Assembly (NCBI GenBank): GCA_003476475.1
Contig: DMUD01000258.1
Coordinates: 1 to 5,756 of the forward strand
Source: Cytophagales bacterium
Lineage (GTDB): Bacteria; Bacteroidota; Bacteroidia; Cytophagales; UBA9547
Length of the DNA: 5,756 nt
Direction of reading: 5' to 3'
Part shown: positions 1 to 5,756 of the stretch, one piece after another
Position numbering within the stretch: position 1 is the first letter of the stretch
How the letters are laid out: the number at the start of each line of letters is the position of its first letter
Position numbers and translations under genes: made by a program
Notes under the pieces: model-generated
What the model was told of the DNA's origin: nothing
Seen by the model: the letters and a program-made list of their open reading frames with translations, nothing else
Database searches by the model: none

Positions 1-660
1 CGTTCTATTTCTTTCACAGCCGTTTACGGTTTGTGTCACGTAATAATCGATGGTACCTACAGTTGAGGTGTTCGGAGTGGGAGTAGAAATGCTTGTCGAA
101 GACAAATTGTCGGCATACCATTTTAGAGCTGTACCTGTAGCCGTTAAAGCACTTGCTGTTACATCTTTACAATAGTTAATTGTCTGCACGGTAGGAGGCA
201 CCGGTGGACTCTTGAATGAAACAACGACTGTTTGGATGGATGATTTACATGTTCCAGAAGTGGCTTGGAGGTAATAAGAGCCACTGGTACTTACTATCGA
301 ACTCCCCAATAAAGTAGTGGCAAGGGCATCGTTGTAATATTTCATGGTACCTGCCGAAAGATTGGAGTAAGTAGTGGCCAAATCGATAGAGCCTCCACAT
401 TGTGAAGGTGGGCTAGTAATGGTGAAAGTTGGTTTGGCCGTGACGGTCACAGCAAGGGCGCTACTTGCTGTGGAAGAACAGGAACCGTTTTTGGCGACAA
501 GTGTGTAAGAACCACCGTCTGCAATTACAGCGTTCAGTTTTGAATAAGAGGCGGTGTTCCCTGAAAGAATTGTAGTGCCTAATTTCCATTCCCAAGTGGT
601 CACCAAGTCGGTGGTATTGCCCTTGTTGGCTGTGAGTGAAATATTGTCGGATTCGCAATA
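1..660 (-). other. Three tandem Ig-like modules at the visible C-terminal end of the large surface protein
   Basis: Residues 921-993, 999-1069 and 1081-1140 follow one plan. Each opens with a Cys-containing strand (YCESDN, SQCGGS, YCKDVTA). A central segment with W or Y follows (WEWKLG, MKYYND, LKWYAD). Each closes with a Y-strand and a second Cys (SYTLVAKNGSC, SYYLQATSGTC, DYYVTQTVNGC). This is the usual look of the Ig-like repeats in large Bacteroidota surface proteins. The modules have diverged from each other rather than being recent identical copies. The last one reaches the window edge, so more may follow. Confidence 0.75.
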
Positions 661-3420
661 AGTTGAAGTGCCAGAGATACTTGGTTTTGAAGGAGTGGTG
701 GTAATAGAAACAGCGAATGTTTGTTCGACGTAGCATGTTGCTGTATTCATGTCGCTTGAAAGGCCAGCCAACCGAAGCCTGTAATTTCCATTTTGAGTTA
801 GGTTGCTCAATGTTACTTTGTTGCCACTTACAGTTCCGTTGTTTCCGGTCCCTGTGTAGGCAGTATAGCCACTGCCTCCGTCGAAATACCATTGGTAAGC
901 AAGTCCATTAGTTAGGGTGTTGGTTTCAATTTTCCCTGTAGTTGGAGAGCAGCCCGTCAATGTTGAATTGGTGGCATTCAGGCTGATGACATCAGTAGGT
1001 TTGGTACAAACGGGAGCACATGAAGGGTCTTTCAATACTTTCACGCTATCGTTCAAAACGCACTGTGTGTTGGTGGTATTAGTAGCGGTTACAGTGTACA
1101 TTACATCGTTTGTTGAAGAAACATTCACGTTTCCCGTGCTTTTGGAAGCTGTATTTGTTTGATTGTTAATAGTAGGATTCCAAGTGAAATTGTAGGCATT
1201 GGGCGGTGTAAATGGGCAAGTAACAGTGTAGGTTCCAACAGTGTAAGGTTGGTCGCCTTTTGCTGAACCAGCAGGTACGTCGTATGTTTTTACCAGTTTA
1301 TTGGCATCATCATAAATATTCACTTTATAAGAATAGATTTGAGACGCACCAGGGGTATTCGTGACGGCCATATTTATGGTCATACTTTCATCAGAAGCTA
1401 AGTAATAGTATCCCTCGAATACTTGTGCGTCGGAATATTGGTCATATGTACTTGGTTTTGGATAAAAATTTGTCCATTTTTCAAGGGAGCTTGCACCAGT
1501 CGAAGTGGAGATGCCTATATTCATCCAGTTTTCCCATTGGAAATAAACAGGTGCGAAAGCTTCTACCTTCCATCTGCATGGCGAAGGCAATTTAATGATA
1601 TCGGCTTGCAAATTGGCTTTACAAGCAGCAGTAGAAGTTATTTTTGCTTTTACGTATTCGTTTATCAGTGTAGTAAAACCCACAATCACGTTGGTGTATG
1701 CTTTGCAAGTGCCATTGGACAAGTCTTCTATTATGATGTTGTATGCACCATCGCGCACATTTTTAATGGAAGCTGTAGAGCCAGAAGCATTGAATGAACC
1801 AGAGAAATTGCCAGTAGGGGTCGTCCCCTTATAGCTCACTTTGTAGTTCGCTGGCGGGTTGGTGATTGTGAGGTTTATTTGCCCTTTGGCCATCCCTTTG
1901 CAAGGGGTATTTACCGAAGTAGCGCTGACTAAAGTGGAGCAAGAAGAACATTGATTGACTTTTATTTGTACTCCTAAAATATTTCTGCTGTCCAAGCAAT
2001 CACTGGTAGAAGAGTTGGTATTCACTTGGTAACAACCGTCGCTATTACATATCTCGGCAGTATATACGAATGTGCCAGTACTTGTAGGGGTAATAGTAAC
2101 CGATTGTGTATTTGCAATTTGATTGGCAGGTGATACTGAACCTTTGTACCATTTGAAAGTAGTGGCAGTTCCACCACCGCCATCTACTACCAAATTGAGC
2201 GTAACAGAATTACCTAAACAAAAATTGTTTGATCCATTTAAAATCTCAAAGTGACCGTAAGGAATGGTTTTGCCAGAGCATTTTAGTGAACCAATTGGAG
2301 AACCCTCAACAGTTTGGGGATATTCAGCTGGAAGAGACAATATGATTTGGTCTATAACAGGTCCCAACTGTTTAAATGGTATAGTTCCCGTTGTTGAGCC
2401 TGCGATTTTTTCAAATGCTTTTTGAACATTTGGAATTACTTTAGTAGCAAAATTGATTTCAGGATAAATCTTATTGATAATGGTGAGATAGTTAGTAATA
2501 TCTGACCATTTGATGGCTACATTGTAATAACTATCAAAAGTGCTTCCTGTCGGATATTGGCAATAATTTTTCATGTCTTCCAAAACGGAAGTCCATTTAG
2601 CGAGGTCTTCCCCATAAGCAGCCGTTGTAGCTGGTAGCCCTGCCCAACATGCGTTATTGTCCTGAGTTCTATTGAAAAAATTTGATGCATTTGCAAATAA
2701 ATTTATTCCTCCATTAAAACCCGAGGCTGAAGACTTTTCGTAGGCCAACGGATCTTTTGTACAGTCTATGCTTTCATATAGTTTCCAACCTTTGATATAG
2801 TTGTATACATATGGTGTATAAACGTCGAAGTATGACTTTACCAATGAACTAGTTTCCATGTTGTCTCTTCCTTCCATAAAAGCTTTATAGGAATTGATGG
2901 GAAATCTTCCGTATGGGTAGTTTTGGTTTAGTTGCGCATAGGCTGTACCTGGTCCTTCAATTTGGTAACAGCCAGTGTGATACATTAAAGTGGTGGCTTT
3001 TGCTTGGTTGGCCGAAATTTTGTAAGGTGCATCCCATACGTTGTCATCAACGCAACCTAGTTCTGATTCTTGCACCATGGTGGCCATCCAATAGCCAATT
3101 TTGGGATAGTTTACTCTTTTAATAATGTTGCGGTGATAATTCCAAGCATGTGCGATAGCAATGGCCCATGTCGGACGATTGGATGGAATAAAGGCTGGAC
3201 GTTTTTCTGTGCCATTTCTTAAAATGGTGCCTTGGCCTAGCCAAATTCCTGTTGCCTTACTTGGATCAGTAGGCGTTTCGGTCTTTATAAACGTAAGCGT
3301 GTCGAAATTGCTCTTTTTGGGTAAAGAAGGGCAATTGTTTTGCGCTTCAACAGAAATTGATGTAATGGACAGTATAGCGAATAGTCTTACAAGAAGTTTA
3401 AGGCTTATTGGTTTTTTCAT
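1..3420 (-). CDS. Large secreted multidomain Ig-like/SprB-like surface protein, N-terminal 1140 residues (3' end outside window)
   Basis: I read this frame codon by codon: it is open from the ATG at 3420 to the window edge. Residues 1-26 form a signal peptide (MKK start, hydrophobic LLVRLFAILSIT, probable cleavage VEA|Q), so the product is exported. Residues about 40-345 are mostly helical and hold lysozyme-like motifs: QES at 117-119, GCYQI at 150-154 and SGFNGG at 233-238. An Ig-like module follows at about 395-455 (FKWYKG core). Residues 497-580 resemble a SprB repeat (PCKG near the start, NVRDGAYNIIIED near the end). Residues 600-720 match nothing I recognise. A YTVTATN strand lies near 776, another module at 820-910, and three tandem Ig-like modules at 921-1140. 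By family analogy it is probably exported by the type IX system, with its sorting domain beyond the window; that is inference. It may serve adhesion, gliding or wall remodelling. The frame and secretion are well supported; the function is not. Confidence 0.9.
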   Translation of the reverse strand, partial: MKKPISLKLLVRLFAILSITSISVEAQNNCPSLPKKSNFDTLTFIKTETPTDPSKATGIWLGQGTILRNGTEKRPAFIPSNRPTWAIAIAHAWNYHRNIIKRVNYPKIGYWMATMVQESELGCVDDNVWDAPYKISANQAKATTLMYHTGCYQIEGPGTAYAQLNQNYPYGRFPINSYKAFMEGRDNMETSSLVKSYFDVYTPYVYNYIKGWKLYESIDCTKDPLAYEKSSASGFNGGINLFANASNFFNRTQDNNACWAGLPATTAAYGEDLAKWTSVLEDMKNYCQYPTGSTFDSYYNVAIKWSDITNYLTIINKIYPEINFATKVIPNVQKAFEKIAGSTTGTIPFKQLGPVIDQIILSLPAEYPQTVEGSPIGSLKCSGKTIPYGHFEILNGSNNFCLGNSVTLNLVVDGGGGTATTFKWYKGSVSPANQIANTQSVTITPTSTGTFVYTAEICNSDGCYQVNTNSSTSDCLDSRNILGVQIKVNQCSSCSTLVSATSVNTPCKGMAKGQINLTITNPPANYKVSYKGTTPTGNFSGSFNASGSTASIKNVRDGAYNIIIEDLSNGTCKAYTNVIVGFTTLINEYVKAKITSTAACKANLQADIIKLPSPCRWKVEAFAPVYFQWENWMNIGISTSTGASSLEKWTNFYPKPSTYDQYSDAQVFEGYYYLASDESMTINMAVTNTPGASQIYSYKVNIYDDANKLVKTYDVPAGSAKGDQPYTVGTYTVTCPFTPPNAYNFTWNPTINNQTNTASKSTGNVNVSSTNDVMYTVTATNTTNTQCVLNDSVKVLKDPSCAPVCTKPTDVISLNATNSTLTGCSPTTGKIETNTLTNGLAYQWYFDGGSGYTAYTGTGNNGTVSGNKVTLSNLTQNGNYRLRLAGLSSDMNTATCYVEQTFAVSITTTPSKPSISGTSTYCESDNISLTANKGNTTDLVTTWEWKLGTTILSGNTASYSKLNAVIADGGSYTLVAKNGSCSSTASSALAVTVTAKPTFTITSPPSQCGGSIDLATTYSNLSAGTMKYYNDALATTLLGSSIVSTSGSYYLQATSGTCKSSIQTVVVSFKSPPVPPTVQTINYCKDVTASALTATGTALKWYADNLSSTSISTPTPNTSTVGTIDYYVTQTVNGCERNRT

Positions 3421-3549
3421 CACAGATAAACATGGGTATAATTTTAATTTGATTAGTTAGACTTTAACAAATTGTAAAGTTAGGTGATATTATTGTACAA
3501 TTTCATTGGTTTTTGTTTAATACGACACCAATAGAAAAGGTGAACCTTG
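3421..3549. other. Intergenic gap between cysS and the large surface-protein gene
   Basis: This AT-rich gap of 129 bases follows the cysS stop and precedes the surface-protein start; both genes are on the minus strand. It contains three small inverted repeats: AAGGT/ACCTT at 3537-3548 just after the cysS stop, ATTGGT/ACCAAT at 3505-3510 and 3527-3532, and ACTTTA/TAAAGT at 3461-3480. There is also a perfect 10-base palindrome, ATTGTACAAT, at 3492-3501. On the minus strand the first is followed by a short T-run and could be a weak terminator for cysS. The surface-protein promoter must lie here if it has its own, but I see no exact TAnnTTTG box; the closest is TACAATTTG, with one extra base. No purine-rich ribosome-binding site precedes the ATG at 3420. 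Confidence 0.5.
3537..3548 (-). terminator. Possible weak terminator hairpin after cysS
   Basis: On the minus strand, one base after the cysS TAA, AAGG and CCTT flank a four-base loop (TTCA), and a short run of Ts follows. The stem is only four pairs, so this is a weak candidate. A read-through transcript into the surface-protein gene is equally possible. Confidence 0.2.
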
Positions 3550-4740
3550 TTATTCCTCATAGGCCCAGGTTACGCCGGTTTTCATGTCTTTTATCACCAA
3601 TTTTTGTTCTTTGAACCAAGTGCGTATTTGGTCAACTTTATTGTATTGCTTGTCGGCTTTGTATTCTTTGTAAAGTTCTAGTAATGATTCGGTTAGGGCT
3701 ACTTTGTCAGAAGGGTTTTCATCTACCAATCCTAAAATATCTTCCACAAATAAGCGATAGGTTTCCTTCATTCTATTGAATGTTTTTTCATCCAATTCTC
3801 CTATAAGGCTGGTGTTCAGTTGATAAGCATTTATTTTTTTTAGCAGGTTGAATAAATGCGAAATCGTAACAGCCGTGTTAAAGTCATCGTTCATGCCACT
3901 GTAACAGCCATCACAAGCTTCTTTTATGTTTTTAATGGCTTCCGTGTTTGTTGCGGTCTTGGAAATGTATGAAAGTTGTTTCAGTATTCTGAGGCCGTTC
4001 ATAATACGATTGTATGCTTTTCCCGCTGCTTTCAGGGCTTCGTTAGAAAAATCGACAGTGCTACGGTATTGTGCTTGAAGAATAAAGAAACGCACCGTCA
4101 TGGGCGAGTAGGCTTTTTCAAGTACTTCGTGTTTTCCAGAAAATATTTCTTTGAGCGTAATGAAGTTGCCCAACGATTTGCCCATTTTTTGGCCATTGAC
4201 TGTGACCATGTTGTTGTGTAGCCAATATTTTGCCAAGTCGTGCCCATAGCCCGCTTTATTTTGGGCTATTTCGCCTTCGTGGTGCGGAAACATAAGATCC
4301 ATCCCGCCGCCGTGTATATCGAAATAATCACCCAAGTATTTACGGCTCATGGCCGAACATTCGATGTGCCATCCGGGGAAACCCTCGCCCCAAGGCGATG
4401 TCCAGCGCATAATGTGTTCGGGCGATGCTTTTTTCCAAAGGGCAAAGTCTAAGGAGCCATGTTTTTCATCTTGTCCGTCGAGTTTGCGTGAATTTGAAAT
4501 CATTTCATCCAAAATTCGGCCCGACAGTTTTCCATAGTCTCCCGATTGGCCATATTTTTCTACATTAAAATATACGGAACCATTACTCTCATAGGCAAAT
4601 CCATTATCTATGATTTTTTTTATAAGCTCTTGTTGTTCAATAATATGGCCTGTGGCAAGTGGTTCTATACTTGGGGAAAGTACATTCAGCAAGTGCATGT
4701 CTTCGCGATAACTGTTCAGGTAGTTTTGGGCCACCTCCAT
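3550..4740 (-). CDS. cysS: Cysteine--tRNA ligase, C-terminal 396-residue part after an internal TGA
   Basis: Cysteinyl-tRNA synthetase is a cytoplasmic class I enzyme that charges tRNA-Cys using ATP. This piece runs from the ATG at 4740 to TAA. In full-length numbering (ATG at 5028) it holds zinc ligands C224 in GWHIECSAM and H249 and E253 in [10 protein letters not shown], and the KMSKS-type loop KMGKS at 281-285 that binds ATP. The DALR-type helical tRNA-binding domain follows (MNDDFNTA, then the C-terminal helices), ending in TWAYEE. The full protein would be 492 residues, normal for the family. The ATG here is probably not a true start: the same frame continues upstream through CCC and a TGA into the N-terminal part, and homologous proteins read EPMEV across this point. 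Alone, this piece lacks the HIGH motif and the first zinc cysteine, so it should not be an active enzyme. Confidence 0.93.
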   Translation of the reverse strand: MEVAQNYLNSYREDMHLLNVLSPSIEPLATGHIIEQQELIKKIIDNGFAYESNGSVYFNVEKYGQSGDYGKLSGRILDEMISNSRKLDGQDEKHGSLDFALWKKASPEHIMRWTSPWGEGFPGWHIECSAMSRKYLGDYFDIHGGGMDLMFPHHEGEIAQNKAGYGHDLAKYWLHNNMVTVNGQKMGKSLGNFITLKEIFSGKHEVLEKAYSPMTVRFFILQAQYRSTVDFSNEALKAAGKAYNRIMNGLRILKQLSYISKTATNTEAIKNIKEACDGCYSGMNDDFNTAVTISHLFNLLKKINAYQLNTSLIGELDEKTFNRMKETYRLFVEDILGLVDENPSDKVALTESLLELYKEYKADKQYNKVDQIRTWFKEQKLVIKDMKTGVTWAYEE

Positions 4741-4743
4741 GGG

Positions 4744-4746
4744 TCA
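4744..4746 (-). other. In-frame TGA interrupting cysS at codon 95
   Basis: The minus-strand context is CGG CTT TGA CCC ATG GAG, reading R-L-stop-P-M-E. Protein similarity to the family is uninterrupted on both sides in the same frame. Relatives have Glu here. Turning CTT GAA CCC into the observed CTTTGACCC needs one extra T in a T-run and one missing A in an A-pair, a pattern typical of homopolymer length errors. No base substitution would be needed. Confidence 0.9.
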
Positions 4747-5028
4747 AAGCCGTTCCAGCCTAGCCCTTTTTTCTATTTTATCTTCGCCTACGTCAGCATC
4801 GTTTTCTAAATGACCTACGTCGGTCACATTTCGAACATACCGCACTTTGTAGCCCAAGTGCTTCAAGTAACGAAAAATCACATCAAACGTTACGGCTGCC
4901 CTCCCATGTCCCAAATGGCCATGGCCGTACACGGTAGGCCCGCACACATACATGCCTACAAATGGCGGATTGACTGGTTCGAATTTTTCTTTTTTACGAC
5001 TTAATGTATTGTATACTTGCAATTCCAT
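4744..5028 (-). CDS. cysS: Cysteine--tRNA ligase, N-terminal 94-residue part ending at an internal TGA
   Basis: This is the start of cytoplasmic cysteinyl-tRNA synthetase, the first half of its Rossmann catalytic fold. From the ATG at 5028 it reads [16 protein letters not shown], the expected N-terminus. A TTG at 5037 in the same frame would add three residues (MSS) but is less likely. C29 in [10 protein letters not shown] is the first zinc ligand that recognises cysteine. HLGH at 38-41 is the HIGH ATP-binding signature. [16 protein letters not shown] and [14 protein letters not shown] follow, all typical of the family. The frame then meets TGA at codon 95, where relatives have Glu in L-E-P-M-E. 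The same frame resumes at once with Pro-Met-Glu-Val, so the two parts are one gene. The upstream neighbour lpxB is divergent. The family call is secure; whether the stop is real is not. Confidence 0.93.
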   Translation of the reverse strand: MELQVYNTLSRKKEKFEPVNPPFVGMYVCGPTVYGHGHLGHGRAAVTFDVIFRYLKHLGYKVRYVRNVTDVGHLENDADVGEDKIEKRARLERL

Positions 5029-5190
5029 AGAAGACAAAAATAGAGCGCAAAAGTCAATTATTTGTTAGTAATTAACAGCAAATCAGAAAATGAATTGAAA
5101 AAAAGGTAAAACTTTTAACTTTGGATACCCATCCTAATACGTTAAACTTAGTACTCGGAACTGTAAACTTGGAAACATAAATTTTATTTC
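5029..5190. other. Divergent intergenic region between cysS and lpxB
   Basis: This AT-rich region of 162 bases separates the two divergent starts and must hold both promoters. It contains a good TTG-N18-TAACTTTG promoter candidate reading toward lpxB, an imperfect direct repeat (TAAACTTAG at 5144-5152 and TAAACTTGG at 5164-5172) downstream of it, and a small TGTTA/TAACA inverted repeat at 5063-5077. A TATTTTTG box reading toward cysS lies at 5035-5042, but it has no TTG at the right distance. No small ORF or RNA gene is evident. Confidence 0.6.
5095..5123 (+). promoter_or_regulatory. Candidate Bacteroidota-type promoter for lpxB
   Basis: TTG at 5095-5097 is followed after 18 bases by TAACTTTG at 5116-5123. 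This matches the phylum's known -33 TTG and -7 TAnnTTTG consensus with accepted spacing. Transcription would begin near 5130, leaving an untranslated leader of about 60 bases before the lpxB TTG. It is a motif match only, in AT-rich DNA where chance matches occur. Confidence 0.5.
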
Positions 5191-5756
5191 TTGAAATACT
5201 ACATTATAGCAGGTGAGAAGTCGGGCGATTTGCACGGGTCTAATTTAGTCAAATCGATTAAGCAGGAAGACGTTGAGGTAAATTTGCGTGGTATTGGTGG
5301 GGAATTGATGCAAAAAGAAGGAGTGGAGCTTTTTTTACACTTTCATAAAGTTAATTTTTTTGGTTTTTTTGATGTGTTTCGGAATTTTTACTCGCTTTAC
5401 AAAATTTTCAAAGCTACAGAAAAAGACATTCTGAAGTTTAAACCAGATGTGTTAATTCTCATCGATTTTGCAGGTTTCAATCTGCGAATGGCCAATTTTG
5501 CCAAAAAACATGGTATAAAAGTATTTTACTACATTTCCCCAAAAATTTGGGCATGGAATGTTGGGCGCGCGCACAAAATAAAGCACTTGGTTGATAAGAT
5601 GTTTGTCATTTTGCCTTTTGAAGTTCCTTTCTACAAACAGTTTGGTTATCATGTAGAATATGTGGGCAATCCCATCATGGACGCTATTGCTACTTTTCTT
5701 CCAAATCCTAATTTTATTTCAGATAATTACCTGCATCAAAGACCTATAGTAGCATT
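5191..5756 (+). CDS. lpxB: Lipid-A-disaccharide synthase, N-terminal 188 residues (3' end outside window)
   Basis: LpxB is a GT19-family glycosyltransferase acting at the inner face of the inner membrane. It joins lipid X and UDP-diacylglucosamine into the lipid A disaccharide, releasing UDP. Visible motifs are KYYIIAGEKSGDLHG at 2-16, RGIGGELM at 33-40, VNFFGFFDV at 54-62, PDVLILIDFAGFN at 85-97 (D92 aligns with the conserved catalytic-site Asp), YYISPKIWAWN at 113-123, LPFE at 141-144 and YVGNP at 157-161. The reading frame stops at the window edge at PIVAL, just where relatives have the LLPGSR motif; the family is about 370 residues. The start is TTG at 5191, giving the usual (M)KYYIIAGE start. 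No ATG or GTG lies between it and the upstream in-frame TAA at 5164, and no strong Shine-Dalgarno sequence precedes it. GEKSGD replaces the common GEASGD. Lipid A synthesis implies a Gram-negative outer membrane. Confidence 0.95.
   Translation, partial: MKYYIIAGEKSGDLHGSNLVKSIKQEDVEVNLRGIGGELMQKEGVELFLHFHKVNFFGFFDVFRNFYSLYKIFKATEKDILKFKPDVLILIDFAGFNLRMANFAKKHGIKVFYYISPKIWAWNVGRAHKIKHLVDKMFVILPFEVPFYKQFGYHVEYVGNPIMDAIATFLPNPNFISDNYLHQRPIVA

Noticed and set aside
461..1834. Several open frames of 60-145 codons on both strands across the surface-protein gene
   Set aside because: They overlap a continuous, signal-peptide-bearing frame with recognisable domains; their translations are low-complexity and lack family features, as expected of frame shadows.
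2913..3460. Plus-strand open frames opposite the N-terminus of the surface protein
   Set aside because: They are antisense to a well-supported coding frame and show no domain or start signal.
3505..3532. ATTGGT/ACCAAT inverted repeat as the cysS terminator
   Set aside because: The stem is six pairs, the loop is 16 bases, and no T-run follows on the minus strand.
4705..4746. Selenocysteine insertion at the internal cysS TGA
   Set aside because: No convincing stem-loop of SECIS type follows the TGA, the site is not catalytic, and relatives have Glu there rather than Cys.
3976..5004. Plus-strand open frames opposite cysS
   Set aside because: They are antisense to conserved CysRS coding sequence and have no recognisable product.
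1..5028. Alternative genetic code with TGA as a sense codon
   Set aside because: The 1140-codon surface-protein frame has no in-frame TGA and uses TGG for Trp many times; lpxB and the rest of cysS also lack it. One TGA is not enough for recoding.
5035..5042. TATTTTTG box as a cysS promoter
   Set aside because: It fits TAnnTTTG but lies only 6 bases before the ATG and has no TTG at 17-23 bases upstream; a chance match in AT-rich DNA is more likely.
5452..5652. Minus-strand open frame of 66 codons inside lpxB
   Set aside because: It is antisense to the conserved LpxB frame, with no family features.

Overview
The window looks like a chromosomal piece of a Bacteroidota bacterium, probably Cytophagales- or Flavobacteriia-like; the genus cannot be fixed from this sequence. 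The reasons are a giant secreted protein built from Ig-like modules of the kind common in this phylum, a CysS and an LpxB whose sequences look Bacteroidota-like, weak Shine-Dalgarno signals, and a promoter candidate of the phylum's TTG / TAnnTTTG type. The DNA is moderately AT-rich. No RNA gene, insertion sequence, CRISPR array or phage gene was seen.

Layout. (1) Positions 1-3420, minus strand: the first 1140 codons of a very large exported protein that runs off the left edge. It has a signal peptide, a mostly helical N-terminal domain with lysozyme/transglycosylase-like motifs, then Ig-like, SprB-repeat-like and tandem C-terminal Ig-like modules. (2) 3421-3549: a short AT-rich gap with small inverted repeats. 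(3) 3550-5028, minus strand: cysS, cysteinyl-tRNA synthetase, complete and well conserved except for one in-frame TGA at 4744-4746 that divides it into an N-terminal piece (HIGH-type motif) and a C-terminal piece (KMSKS motif and most zinc ligands). (4) 5029-5190: divergent intergenic region with a plausible Bacteroidota promoter for lpxB. (5) 5191 to the right edge, plus strand: the first 188 codons of lpxB, lipid-A-disaccharide synthase, apparently starting at TTG.

The three genes do not form one pathway. cysS and lpxB are housekeeping genes transcribed divergently. The large surface protein lies downstream of cysS on the same strand but probably has its own promoter. The points most worth a second look are the stop codon inside an otherwise intact essential gene and the possible peptidoglycan-cleaving domain at the head of a giant Ig-repeat protein. 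I found no clear evidence for a wholly new system.
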